Shown: positions 1 through 8,402, counted from the first letter of the stretch. The stretch: 20,353 nucleotides of DNA from Methylotenera_A sp031429035 (GCA_031429035.1 JANOYU010000044.1:1-20353), one strand, 5' to 3'. The notes: generated from the sequence alone by a model not told the origin. Program-made: numbers and translations.

Positions 1-429
1 AGGTTTTGTGGGTGCATTCTCGGGTAAAGGTCTAGGTGTTGGCCTTGGTGAATCAAGCACATCAGGCACGCTAAAGTCTGTTGGTTTAGGCTTTTTATCC
101 TTTGGCTTGGTCATTACTTTTGGTTCTTTTATTGGTTCTACATTTTTTGGCTGCTCTGGCAATGGCTCTGCTATTGGCTTTGGAGGCAGCGGCAAAGGCT
201 GCGGCGTTGCTTCTGGTTGAGCAAGTACCACTTCAAAAGGTGGAGGCTCTACTTCGGGCGCTTGTTTCAGTTTTGGCACTACAAAAAATAAAATAATCGC
301 ATGAATAAGTAAAGAAGCTAAAAATGCAATCAGTGTGTTGCGACTAATATTTAGCCGAAAGTGTTTATCACTTTTTGGCGATTGCAAAAATGCATCAAAC
401 GCATTATTAGTCGGTAATTTTGTTGCCAT
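1..429 (-). CDS. TonB-like energy transducer, N-terminal part (runs off window)
   Basis: Reading the minus strand from the ATG at 429 gives 143 codons that stay open to the window edge, so the C-terminal TonB domain is not visible. Residues 1-30 are a short cytoplasmic tail. Residues 31-51 form one hydrophobic segment containing Ser39 and His43, the SxxxH spacing found in the TonB membrane anchor that contacts ExbB/ExbD. From about residue 57 the chain is rich in Pro, Glu and Lys (for example LPLPPKPIAEPLPEQ), like the periplasm-spanning linker of TonB. The inferred role is to pass proton-motive force to outer-membrane transporters. The ATG overlaps the hrpA stop codon as TAATG, so it is probably translated by coupling with hrpA. 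A TolA-like or other single-pass Pro-rich protein remains possible because the C-terminus is missing. Confidence 0.75.
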   Translation of the reverse strand, partial: MATKLPTNNAFDAFLQSPKSDKHFRLNISRNTLIAFLASLLIHAIILFFVVPKLKQAPEVEPPPFEVVLAQPEATPQPLPLPPKPIAEPLPEQPKNVEPIKEPKVMTKPKDKKPKPTDFSVPDVLDSPRPTPRPLPENAPTKP

Positions 430-3400
430 TAATGGTTAATATCTTGCCAAGTTTTTTCTAGTCGTTTAATCGAGACTGGAAATGGCGTTTTGAGTTCCTG
501 CGCAAATAAAGAAACGCGCAGCTCCTCGATAAGCCAACGATAGTCCTGCAAGGCGCATGGAATAAGGCTGCCAGCGGTATGCATCTGATTAGTTTTATCT
601 TGCCATTTTTGCCAAATAATGCCCACGCTGGCGGCATTTTTGCCATCGCGGTCTGGCGCGGCGGGCTGTTTTTGTATGCGCAAATTAAGTGCTTTTAAAT
701 AGCGTGGCACATTGCTTAAATGCTCCCACGGCGTTTGGCTAAAACAATTTTTATACACCAACAATTGCACTTGTTGCTCAACATCTTTTTTCAGCCTATT
801 TACAGTTGCAGGCATTTTGGCTTGCGCATTGCTTAGGGCTTGATACTCCATTGCAATGGTTTGTGCCTGCCTTGCCATTGCCTCAGAAACGGCTGGTAGC
901 CTTGTGCGTGCACGTTGTTTCAACTTCATAAAGTCATCGTTATTTCGTGGTAAATCATCCTCGCCAATAAACGCGCGGTCGGCAATCGCGCTTAACATGT
1001 CTTCGCGCAAATCATCGGAGGCGATAATATTGCGAAAAGCCAACGCATATTGGTTAAAATTAGGCAGCCCTTTTTCTAGCTGCTTCATTTGTTCTTTTAG
1101 CTCAAAGCGCATCAATCGCGCCACACCTTGACGGTGATTCACGTCAGCCTCTTGAGCGGTGTCAAACAACTTCACTGCAACGCTATCCAAATTATCTTCC
1201 AGCGCTGGGTAGCCTGTGACTTGCAAGCCATCGCGTTCAAAGCTTAAAGTTTGTGGCAAATCGCCAAAATCCCATTGTTTTAGATTGGTTTTTTCAAGCT
1301 GTTTAATATTCTGGGGCGACGTGTTACGAAACGTCAACTGCGCCGCTTGGCCTAGCTGTTTTTGCATTGCTTTCCAATCGCGCCCCATCGCTAGCTCGCG
1401 TCCTGCGTCATCCACAATGCTAAAGTTCATTAAGTGATGCGCTTCAATCTCTCCCAATACCCAATCATCTTGACTAATTTTTAGCGTCGTTTTATGTTGA
1501 ATATAAGCTGCTAAAGTTTCTAATAAAGGCAAATTAAGCTGGTTATCTGCATGCTGCAAAAACCCCGTGACAAACTCTGGCACAGGCACACACACACGCC
1601 TAAAAGTCTTTGGCAGCGCCTTAATTAAATAGGTCAACTTCTCGCGCAACATGCCTGGCACCAGCCACTGCGTTGGCGTTGGGTCGAGTTGGTTTAACAA
1701 CACCAATGGAATAGTGGCAGTGACGCCATCTAACACATGGCCAGGTTCAAAGCGATATTTAAGCGGAATTTCAATACCATCTAGCCATATTTTTTCAGGA
1801 AACTGCACCGCCGTAATCGCATCTGCACCGTGACGCATCAAATCATCACGCGTTAAATATAAAAGTTTCGGGTTTAGCTTTTCTGCGCCTTCGCGCCATT
1901 TTACAAAACTCACCGCGTTGGTAATATCTGCAGGAATTTTCGCATCGTAAAAGGCAAATAATTTGTGCTCATCGACTAAAACATCTTGCCGCCGTGCTTT
2001 ATGTTCTAATTCTTCAACTTCGGCGATTAGTCGCTCATTAGCCACAAAAAATGCTGCTTTGGTATCGAAATCCCCATTACCTAGCGCTTCGCGAATAAAT
2101 ATCTCACGCGATTCTACTGGGTTAATCGGCCCATAATGCACGTGGCGTTTCGGGATAATTGTTAAGCCGTACAAACTCACGCGCTCCCACGCGTTGACCA
2201 TGCCCATTTTTCTATCCCAACGCGGGTCAGAATATGCGCTTTCAGTCAAGCCTCGTGCAAGTGGCTCTATCCAGTCTGGTTCTATTTTCGCCACGCAACG
2301 CGCATATAATTTACTGGTATCCACCAGCTCTGCCGCAATCACCCATTTTGGCCGTGTTTTCTTTAAGCCGCTGCCTGGTGCCACAAAAAAGCGAATGCCG
2401 CGCGCACCTGCGTAACTGTCGTTATCACCATCTTTAAAGCCAATATTACCTAGCAAGCCTGCTAATAAACTTTTATGAATCTGCTCAAAGTTTGCTGCAT
2501 CGGTATTTAACTTAAACTCCATCTCGTCAGTAATTTGCTTAATTTGCCCATGCAACTCGCGCCACTCTTTTAAGCGTAAAAATGAAAGGAAGTTTGCATG
2601 ACATTGGTTGAGCAAATCTTTATTACTTTTTTTAGTTTTAAGTGCGCCTTCATACCAATCCCAAATTTTTAAATAGCTCATAAAATCTGAGCCTTCACCA
2701 ATAAACTTGCTATGCGCATTATCCGCCGCTTCGCGCTTATCCATTGGCCGCTCGCGTGGGTCTTGCATGCTGAGTACGCTGGCAATAATCAAAATTTCGC
2801 TTAGGCAATTTTCACGTTTCGCCGCCAAAATCATGCGCCCAACGCGTGGGTCTAGCGGCAACTTGGCAAGCTGCAAACCAATCTCGGTAATTTGCCTGTT
2901 GGCATCTACCGCGCCCAACTCTTGCAACAATAAATAACCATCGGCAATTAAGCGTGAGCTTGGCGCTTCAATAAACGGGAATTCGGTTACATCACCCAAC
3001 TTTAATGCCGCCATGCGTAAAATCACTGCAGCCAGTGAGCTACGTAAAATTTCTGGCTCAGTAAATTCTGGTCGGCCGTCAAAGTCTTGCTCTGAATACA
3101 GTCGCACGCAAATACCGTTTGAAACGCGCCCACAACGGCCTGCGCGCTGTTTGGCGGCCGCTTGCGAAATCTTCTCAATCTGCAATTGCTCTACTTTTGC
3201 GCGCACACTATACCTATTCATGCGGGCTAAACCAGCATCAATCACATATTTAATGCCTGGCACGGTGAGCGAGGTTTCGGCCACGTTGGTGGCTAAAACA
3301 ATGCGGCGCGCGCTGTGCGGCTTGAATATTTTTTGCTGATCTTCAATACTTAAGCGCGCAAACAATGGCAGTACTTCGATGTGTTTTAACTTGGTCGAAC

Positions 3401-4475
3401 GACCTTGCGGGTTTCCTAACATATGCTTACGTAAATGCTCGGCTACGTCCCGTATCTCGCGCTCGCCAGGCAAAAACACCAAAATATCACCATCACCTTG
3501 CCGCAACAAATCGTCCGCCGCGTCCATAATCGCTTCTTCTATGGCTTCTTCTTCGTCATCCTCTTCCAACCATCTTGCTTCAGTTTTTGTTTTACGCGCT
3601 ATACCAAAGATTGTTTCATCTTCAAGGTCAAACTGCGCATTTTCAGGCTCCGAAGATTGCTTTGCCCTAAAACCCGCGCTGCCCAGCGGCCTGTAGCGAA
3701 TCTCAACAGGGTAAGTTCTGCCAGAAACTTCAATAACAGGTGCATCATTGAAATGGTTTGAAAAGCGCTCTGCATCTATGGTTGCCGACGTCACAATGAC
3801 TTTTAAATCGGGGCGTTTTGGCAGTAATTGTTTAAGGTAACCCAGCAGAAAATCGATATTCAAGCTACGCTCATGCGCCTCATCAATAATAATGGTGTCG
3901 TATGCGTTGAGAAATTTATCGCCCTGCGTTTCTGCCAGCAAAATGCCGTCCGTCATCAGCTTAACGTAGCTGCCATCAGTAATTTTGTCATTAAAACGTA
4001 CTTTGTAGCCGACGACTTCGCCCAATGGCGAATTCAGCTCTTGGGCTATTCTTGAAGCCACCGAGCGCGCTGCAATACGCCGCGGCTGGGTATGGCCAAT
4101 TAAGCCCGCCACACCGCGACCTAATTCAAGGCAAATTTTAGGCAATTGCGTAGTTTTACCACTGCCCGTTTCGCCACACACAATCACTACTTGGTTGTTT
4201 TTAATCGCTTCTGCAATCTCATCCCTGCGGGCTGACACTGGCAAATCAAGCGAGTATTCTGGCCTTGGCAAGCTAGCCAAACGTGCCGCAAATTTAGCCT
4301 GCGAGAGCTTAATTTTTTGCACAATTTCAGCCAAGTTACGTTCTATTGGTTTATTTTGTTTGGCTAAGTCGCTAGCCTGATTAATACGATTTTTTAAGCC
4401 AAACCTATCTGCAAGCATACAAGTGGCAAGCGCGTTATATAAGCTTTCTGTGGCGTTTTGAGTCATTACAAGCAT
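429..4475 (-). CDS. hrpA: ATP-dependent RNA helicase HrpA (DEAH box)
   Basis: A 1348-residue protein, close to the roughly 1300 residues of E. coli HrpA and collinear with it to the C-terminus. Visible superfamily 2 motifs are Walker A GETGSGKT (101-108), the DEAH box (198-201), SAT (230-232) and QRAGRCGR (443-450). The long HrpA-specific tail follows, with recognisable stretches such as DPRERPMDK, ELEHKARRQD and RWLIEELRVSLFAQEL. The family unwinds RNA using ATP; in E. coli HrpA has been linked to mRNA processing and rescue of stalled ribosomes. Residues about 264-328, between the two RecA-like domains, are some 37 residues longer than in E. coli and very acidic (EEDDEEEAIEEA). The start at 4475 is the longest; Met4 (4466) is an alternative, and neither has a clear Shine-Dalgarno sequence. 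The gene is divergent from the ankyrin gene across 81 bp and leads into the TonB-like gene. Confidence 0.97.
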   Translation of the reverse strand: MLVMTQNATESLYNALATCMLADRFGLKNRINQASDLAKQNKPIERNLAEIVQKIKLSQAKFAARLASLPRPEYSLDLPVSARRDEIAEAIKNNQVVIVCGETGSGKTTQLPKICLELGRGVAGLIGHTQPRRIAARSVASRIAQELNSPLGEVVGYKVRFNDKITDGSYVKLMTDGILLAETQGDKFLNAYDTIIIDEAHERSLNIDFLLGYLKQLLPKRPDLKVIVTSATIDAERFSNHFNDAPVIEVSGRTYPVEIRYRPLGSAGFRAKQSSEPENAQFDLEDETIFGIARKTKTEARWLEEDDEEEAIEEAIMDAADDLLRQGDGDILVFLPGEREIRDVAEHLRKHMLGNPQGRSTKLKHIEVLPLFARLSIEDQQKIFKPHSARRIVLATNVAETSLTVPGIKYVIDAGLARMNRYSVRAKVEQLQIEKISQAAAKQRAGRCGRVSNGICVRLYSEQDFDGRPEFTEPEILRSSLAAVILRMAALKLGDVTEFPFIEAPSSRLIADGYLLLQELGAVDANRQITEIGLQLAKLPLDPRVGRMILAAKRENCLSEILIIASVLSMQDPRERPMDKREAADNAHSKFIGEGSDFMSYLKIWDWYEGALKTKKSNKDLLNQCHANFLSFLRLKEWRELHGQIKQITDEMEFKLNTDAANFEQIHKSLLAGLLGNIGFKDGDNDSYAGARGIRFFVAPGSGLKKTRPKWVIAAELVDTSKLYARCVAKIEPDWIEPLARGLTESAYSDPRWDRKMGMVNAWERVSLYGLTIIPKRHVHYGPINPVESREIFIREALGNGDFDTKAAFFVANERLIAEVEELEHKARRQDVLVDEHKLFAFYDAKIPADITNAVSFVKWREGAEKLNPKLLYLTRDDLMRHGADAITAVQFPEKIWLDGIEIPLKYRFEPGHVLDGVTATIPLVLLNQLDPTPTQWLVPGMLREKLTYLIKALPKTFRRVCVPVPEFVTGFLQHADNQLNLPLLETLAAYIQHKTTLKISQDDWVLGEIEAHHLMNFSIVDDAGRELAMGRDWKAMQKQLGQAAQLTFRNTSPQNIKQLEKTNLKQWDFGDLPQTLSFERDGLQVTGYPALEDNLDSVAVKLFDTAQEADVNHRQGVARLMRFELKEQMKQLEKGLPNFNQYALAFRNIIASDDLREDMLSAIADRAFIGEDDLPRNNDDFMKLKQRARTRLPAVSEAMARQAQTIAMEYQALSNAQAKMPATVNRLKKDVEQQVQLLVYKNCFSQTPWEHLSNVPRYLKALNLRIQKQPAAPDRDGKNAASVGIIWQKWQDKTNQMHTAGSLIPCALQDYRWLIEELRVSLFAQELKTPFPVSIKRLEKTWQDINH
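546..574 (-). repeat. Possible degenerate copy of the palindromic element inside hrpA
   Basis: Read on the minus strand, this stretch has the same 9-11-9 arm/loop/arm spacing as the palindromic element at 6529, 7462, 11892, 17944 and 19713. By eye it agrees with the ideal core at about 22 of 29 positions: CTGGCAGCC, loop ending TCCATGC, then GCCTTGCAG. It falls in the HrpA C-terminal region just before RWLIEELRVS, where the protein reads SLIPCALQDY. Conserved HrpA residues nearby may explain part of the match, so this is a weak call. Confidence 0.3.
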
Positions 4476-4556
4476 TTTAACATGCAGCTGTTGCGCGTTT
4501 CACTTAAAACGCTTAAATTGGCATAAACTCAACAAAAGTAAAAAGTAAAATCAAAA

Positions 4557-5624
4557 ATGCAACCGCTTGATAAAAATGTAGATATTTCGCACATTACGCA
4601 GCTCATCATGGGTGAAAATATTGCAGCGCTAGAAACTGCGTTAAAAGATGGGTGGAACATTAACGCACTGATTAAAACATCTCAATATCAGCAAGATTTA
4701 CCCATCATTTATGCGCTAGATAACAAAAAACTAACAGTCGCAAAATGGTTAATTAGCAAAAAAGCTAAACTAAACGATAAAAAACAGCCAGCTATTGTTT
4801 TTGCAGTGCTTTGCGGTAAACCAATGATTCAGCAGCTGCTAGATAATGGCGCAGATATTAACGCGCACGACCGCTTAACCCGCAATGTGATTACCATGGC
4901 GCTGTACTGGAAAAAATACGATTTAATGCCCTATTTTGTACAACTTGGCTTTAACCCAAAAAAAGATGGCCGCAGCATTCGCCAAGCGGTATTTGGCAGG
5001 CAATTTAAAGCCGTGCAACTATTAATTGAGCTGGGTTTTGACGTAAATTTTAACGAACGCGACCAAGTGCACTCGGCCAACGAAAGCGCGGTTCATATAG
5101 CCGCGCGCAACAATAATGATTTTAAAACTGTTAAGTATTTGGTAGAACATGGCGCAGATGTAACGATAAAAGACAATGATGGTAACCGCCCATTTACCGA
5201 GGCAATGTTTCGCAATGATGCGCCACTAATGGCGTATTTAAAAGCGCTAGAGCCTGCCGAGTGGCACGATGAAACGCTGCATTTGGCTAGCCTTGCGCAA
5301 TACAATGTACCACCTAGCATGCTGGCTATTTGCCAAAGCCAGCAACGCAAAATAAAAATTAAGCCCACCACAGAATATGCGCCGCGTTATATTATTTTGC
5401 ACCCCGTTTTATTGCTTAAAGCTGCCAGCTTTGGCAAAAAACAATTTGTAGAATTTGTGTTTGAAATTGATAATTACGATAATTTTTTAGTATGGTACCC
5501 CGCTAAAAATTGCCTAGCTTATATGGATTACGAACACGATGAATTTAAAACGCTGGGCAAATGGGAAGATTTTTTGGCCGACCCAACTGCGTTTTTTGTT
5601 AAATATTTAAGCGATAATTTTTAA
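4557..5624 (+). CDS. Ankyrin-repeat protein
   Basis: A 355-residue protein without a signal peptide or membrane segment, so probably cytoplasmic. Ankyrin-type helices and turns are visible at about residues 50-110 (for example IQQLLDNGADINAHD) and 145-215 (AVQLLIELGFDVNF; TVKYLVEHGADVTIKDNDGNRPFTEA). The last 100 or so residues are not ankyrin. They are aromatic and acidic (NFLVWYPAKNCLAYMDYEHDEF), end in KWEDFLADPTAFFVKYL, and I do not recognise the domain. Ankyrin repeats normally mediate protein binding. The gene ends 8 bp before the DMP19-family gene and is probably cotranscribed with it. The ATG at 4557 follows an A-rich leader with no strong Shine-Dalgarno sequence. The partner and biological role cannot be told from sequence. 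Confidence 0.85.
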   Translation: MQPLDKNVDISHITQLIMGENIAALETALKDGWNINALIKTSQYQQDLPIIYALDNKKLTVAKWLISKKAKLNDKKQPAIVFAVLCGKPMIQQLLDNGADINAHDRLTRNVITMALYWKKYDLMPYFVQLGFNPKKDGRSIRQAVFGRQFKAVQLLIELGFDVNFNERDQVHSANESAVHIAARNNNDFKTVKYLVEHGADVTIKDNDGNRPFTEAMFRNDAPLMAYLKALEPAEWHDETLHLASLAQYNVPPSMLAICQSQQRKIKIKPTTEYAPRYIILHPVLLLKAASFGKKQFVEFVFEIDNYDNFLVWYPAKNCLAYMDYEHDEFKTLGKWEDFLADPTAFFVKYLSDNF

Positions 5625-5632
5625 AAATTACC

Positions 5633-6049
5633 ATGAAAAAATCAACAACATGGCAATTGCTAGAAACCCGCTGGGACAAGGGTTTTGATAAGCTAGAACT
5701 TGAAGAACAACAAGCCATTGCCTTATATTGGTTAGAGGCAGAAACCATGAATGGCGGGCTGAATCAGTTTTTTCACAACTCGTCTGGCGATTTAGCGCCC
5801 TTGGCGCTGGCTGGACTTAAGCAGCTAAACTGTATGCAAACTTACACTGTTTTACATGATTTAATGTTGCAAATATTTGGCGAACATTACCCAACTGCGC
5901 AAGATGACCGATTTGCATTTTTAGAGGCAATTGAGGCTAAACTTGGCCCAGATTACGATAGAAATGCCACCAATTTTATACAAGATTTGCACGAGGATTT
6001 TATGCCGTTGGTTATTAATGGCTTACAGAAACTATATGCTAATCAATAA
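5633..6049 (+). CDS. DMP19/DUF4375-family protein
   Basis: A 138-residue soluble protein. The segment NGGLNQFFHNSSGDLAPLAL (about residues 40-59) matches the signature of the DUF4375/DMP19 family (roughly NGGxxQFFxNSSGD). The founding member, DMP19 of Neisseria meningitidis, is described as a DNA-mimic protein that binds a transcription factor. This protein is likewise acidic, with about 20 Asp/Glu against 10 Lys/Arg by my count, but I cannot tell whether it mimics DNA; most family members are uncharacterised. It starts 8 bp after the ankyrin gene, implying cotranscription and perhaps a joint function. Domain membership is secure, function is not. Confidence 0.85.
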   Translation: MKKSTTWQLLETRWDKGFDKLELEEQQAIALYWLEAETMNGGLNQFFHNSSGDLAPLALAGLKQLNCMQTYTVLHDLMLQIFGEHYPTAQDDRFAFLEAIEAKLGPDYDRNATNFIQDLHEDFMPLVINGLQKLYANQ

Positions 6050-6083
6050 CTTATTAATCATTTTATTTTAAGGTAATTTAACC

Positions 6084-6488
6084 ATGCTTAAATTTTTGCC
6101 CGCCTACATTGCCACTATTATTACTATGTTTATACTCGATTTAATTTGGTTAAGCCAAATTGCGCAACCCTTGTACAAAGCGGGTATTGGTCATTTAATG
6201 GCCGATGCACCAAAACTTGGCTTTGCGGCGATTTTTTATTTGGTATTTGTGTTTGGGCTATTTTGGTTTGCCGTGCGGCCAAGTATTGGCACAAAAGGCG
6301 TAAAAAGCGCGTTTATAGCTGGCGCACTATTTGGTTTTTTTATTTACGCCAGTTACGATTTAACCAACCTGGCGCTACTAAAAGATTGGCCGCTAACGTT
6401 ATCTATGATTGACATCACTTGGGGCACCAGTTTAAGTGGCGTGTGCGCGGCGGTGGGCAAATTTGTGTTGGATAAAACAAGTAAATAA
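6084..6488 (+). CDS. DUF2177-family inner-membrane protein
   Basis: A 134-residue integral membrane protein with about four hydrophobic helices (roughly 5-25, 43-63, 73-92 and 108-128). The pattern MFILDLIWL near the N-terminus, YASYDLTNLALLKDWP in the third helix and DITWGT before the fourth are the conserved features I associate with DUF2177. No biochemical function is established for the family. An AAGGTAA sequence 11-12 bases before the ATG is a reasonable ribosome-binding site. The gene follows the DMP19 gene by 34 bp and may be the last gene of that transcript. It is convergent with the DNA ligase gene, with a palindromic element between them. Confidence 0.85.
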   Translation: MLKFLPAYIATIITMFILDLIWLSQIAQPLYKAGIGHLMADAPKLGFAAIFYLVFVFGLFWFAVRPSIGTKGVKSAFIAGALFGFFIYASYDLTNLALLKDWPLTLSMIDITWGTSLSGVCAAVGKFVLDKTSK

Positions 6489-6528
6489 AATAACTAAAAG
6501 CAACTAAATAGTCACCCGAGAGAAAAAC

Positions 6529-6569
6529 ACTGCCCTGCAGGCCAGTATCCATGGGGCTTGCAGAGAGTC
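6529..6569 (+). repeat. Palindromic element, copy 1 (intergenic)
   Basis: Arms CTGCAGGCC (6535-6543) and GGCTTGCAG (6555-6563) pair over 9 positions with one G-T, around the loop AGTATCCATGG. The flanks TGCC and AGAGTC are remnants of the longer 15-bp arms of the ideal element. It lies between the convergent DUF2177 and ligase genes. There is no T-run after it, so it does not look like a simple intrinsic terminator. Confidence 0.85.
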
Positions 6570-6607
6570 GAAATAAGATGGCGTGTTATAATGGCATTTT
6601 AGTTTAA

Positions 6608-7498
6608 TTACTTTTCTTTTCTTTCGCGTAAAAATCGTGCAAATTTTGGCTTACCGTTTTTGGTTTTATCTTTGTAGGTGTAGGTTACCAAGCTGCCAAT
6701 TGCTGGTGGGTTTGCACGCTCGGCATCGCTAAAACCGGTGCCCAATTTAAACTTAACGCCTTCAGGCGTTTGCACAACCAGCGCGCCCAGCTTGCCAACA
6801 TACTTTCCTTTGCCTGCTGTATGCGCAATCACAGTCGCCTCAGCATCGTAAAGTGGCTTAAGCTTTAATAAAACGTCACTTCTACCAGTAATATATTGCG
6901 CATCGGCTCGATGTAGCATCAGCCCTTCGCCACCATTTTTAACCACTTGATTTAACTTAACTTTTAACGATTTTTCGTCTGCCAACCTAAACTGCGCCAC
7001 CGCTTTCAAGTGCGGCAAATTGGCCTTTTGTACAATTTCAACAATGCGTTTGGCGCGCACTTCAAACGTGCCAGGTGCATTGGGCAACTCAAATATGTTG
7101 TAAGTGATATTTTGCCATTCTGCGTCAATCGGCACGACTTTTCTTGCTGTACCAGACAGCGCATCAAACTGGCCTCGCGCCAGCCACAGCTCGCCATCTA
7201 ACGCAATTTTTGGTAAATCTTTAATAAACCAATTAGGTGCATTAATCACATTGCCTTGGCGGCTGGTGAGCTGCATGCCATCCCAAATAGCGCGCACGCC
7301 ATCTAGCTTTTCACTGATTAAATATTGTTTTACATCAATGCCACTTTTGTAAATTTGCGCTAGTAAAATATCTTGTGCAGATAGCCGCGGTGACAGCAAT
7401 ACCAGAAAAAATATCAAAAAAAACATCAAAAATCTTTGGCATATTTGCCTATTATTAACATATTGCAGATGGCGCATAGATATTGGCTTACAGGGCAT
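6608..7498 (-). CDS. Secreted ATP-dependent DNA ligase (LigE-type)
   Basis: A 296-residue single-polypeptide ligase with the nucleotidyltransferase motifs in order: motif I EKLDGVR with the adenylated lysine at K64, motif III LDGELW (100-105), NIFELP (134-139), motif IV EGLMLH (191-196) and motif V LLKLKP (210-215). A small OB-fold domain follows, ending GKPKFARFLRERKEK. Before the enzyme is a signal peptide, hydrophobic about residues 24-36 and ending LSA-QD, which places it in the periplasm, as in LigE ligases of Haemophilus and Neisseria. These seal nicks using ATP; suggested roles are in competence or extracellular DNA. The first ATG (7498) lies inside a palindromic element. Met8 (7477) is an equally plausible start, and neither has a good Shine-Dalgarno sequence. 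It begins 7 bp after the methyltransferase stop, so the two are probably an operon. Confidence 0.9.
   Translation of the reverse strand: MPCKPISMRHLQYVNNRQICQRFLMFFLIFFLVLLSPRLSAQDILLAQIYKSGIDVKQYLISEKLDGVRAIWDGMQLTSRQGNVINAPNWFIKDLPKIALDGELWLARGQFDALSGTARKVVPIDAEWQNITYNIFELPNAPGTFEVRAKRIVEIVQKANLPHLKAVAQFRLADEKSLKVKLNQVVKNGGEGLMLHRADAQYITGRSDVLLKLKPLYDAEATVIAHTAGKGKYVGKLGALVVQTPEGVKFKLGTGFSDAERANPPAIGSLVTYTYKDKTKNGKPKFARFLRERKEK
7462..7498 (-). repeat. Palindromic element, copy 2 (over the ligase start)
   Basis: On the minus strand the sequence reads ATGCCCTGTAAGCC, loop AATATCTATGC, then an eroded right arm. The left arm and loop match the other copies almost base for base (compare GATGCCCTGCAAGCC with loop AATATCCATAA at 17944). 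The element supplies the ATG at 7498 and encodes the first residues MPCKPISM of the annotated ligase, a different reading frame from the LQANIH frame used in YlqF and Uup. Confidence 0.75.
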
Positions 7499-7505
7499 AT
7501 TAAGT

Positions 7506-8324
7506 TTAGTTTAAAAATCGACTACTAAGCGCTTCTAAATTAAACTCAGTCAAAATCGCCTGCATGCGTTCGCTCGCATTTTTGCGTGGCTGGCCAGTGT
7601 ATTTGGCGATAATTAGCTCGTTTTTCATGCTGTGTTCCCAGCCTACAAGTTCTGTGACAGTAACGCTGTAGCCTGCTGCTTCCAGCTGCAAACAACGTAA
7701 TACATTGGTAATTTGGCTGCCAAATTCGCGCGTATGAATGGGGTGACGCCAAAGCTCGCTCAATGCTGTTTTGCCGAAGCTTTCATTCTTTTTTAGGCGT
7801 AAAACTTCCGCAATTTCGGCTTGGCAGCACGGCACCAAAACCATAAACTTAGCCTTTTTAGCCAAGCCAAATTGAATCGCGTCATCGGTTGCGGTGTTGC
7901 AAGCATGCAGCGCAGTAACCATATCGACAGTTTTTGGAATTTCTGCACAAGCCATTGAATCTGCAGCATTCAATGGCAGAAATTGCATACGATTAAAACC
8001 GCAATCATGCGCTAAGGCTTTAGATTTTTCCACTAAATCAAGCCTATTTTCAATACCAATAACCTGCCCCGCTGCCAATTGTTTTATTAACGCGTCGTAC
8101 AGCATAAAACCCAAATACGATTTTCCTGCACCAATATCTATAATGCTTGGATTTTTAATATCTGCAATTAATGGTGCAATAAAATTCACCAAATGATTGA
8201 CTTGCTTCAGTTTGCGGCGCGAATCTTGGTTTAATTTGCCGTCGTTAGTTAATATGTGCAGCGCTTTTAATAGCGGTATAGATTGATTTGGCTTGACTTC
8301 GGATGTGGCAGATTTAGTTGTCAT
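7506..8324 (-). CDS. Class I SAM-dependent methyltransferase (Methyltransf_32-like)
   Basis: A 272-residue cytoplasmic protein. Motif I is DIGAGKSYLG (63-72), followed by the acidic ribose-binding residue in GIENR (E92), ALHACNTATDDAI (138-150) and VPCCQAE (164-170). The LHAC and PCC motifs are typical of the Methyltransf_32 group that includes METTL25- and GSTCD-like proteins. The substrate is unknown; RNA is a reasonable guess for that group, but nothing here proves it. It is the first gene of a likely two-gene unit with the secreted ligase, 7 bp apart. The ATG at 8324 has no clear Shine-Dalgarno sequence. It is divergent from the repeat-protein gene across 130 bp. Confidence 0.85.
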   Translation of the reverse strand: MTTKSATSEVKPNQSIPLLKALHILTNDGKLNQDSRRKLKQVNHLVNFIAPLIADIKNPSIIDIGAGKSYLGFMLYDALIKQLAAGQVIGIENRLDLVEKSKALAHDCGFNRMQFLPLNAADSMACAEIPKTVDMVTALHACNTATDDAIQFGLAKKAKFMVLVPCCQAEIAEVLRLKKNESFGKTALSELWRHPIHTREFGSQITNVLRCLQLEAAGYSVTVTELVGWEHSMKNELIIAKYTGQPRKNASERMQAILTEFNLEALSSRFLN

Positions 8325-8402
8325 GCCAGTATTTTAAAGCATATTTTTATTTTTAGTTTGTAGACAAAGCTTTTATAACTGCGTTTTGATAGCAAGGGCA
8401 CA

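Noticed and set aside
2871..2906. CTGCAAACCAATCTCGGTAA resembles the left arm and loop of the palindromic element (about 16 of 20 bases).
   Set aside because: It encodes the family-conserved HrpA segment around EIGLQLAKLPLDPR and the right arm is absent, so chance similarity within constrained codons is the simpler explanation.
6587..6592. A perfect TATAAT on the plus strand between the convergent DUF2177 and ligase genes.
   Set aside because: No acceptable -35 box is present and any transcript would only be antisense to the ligase gene.
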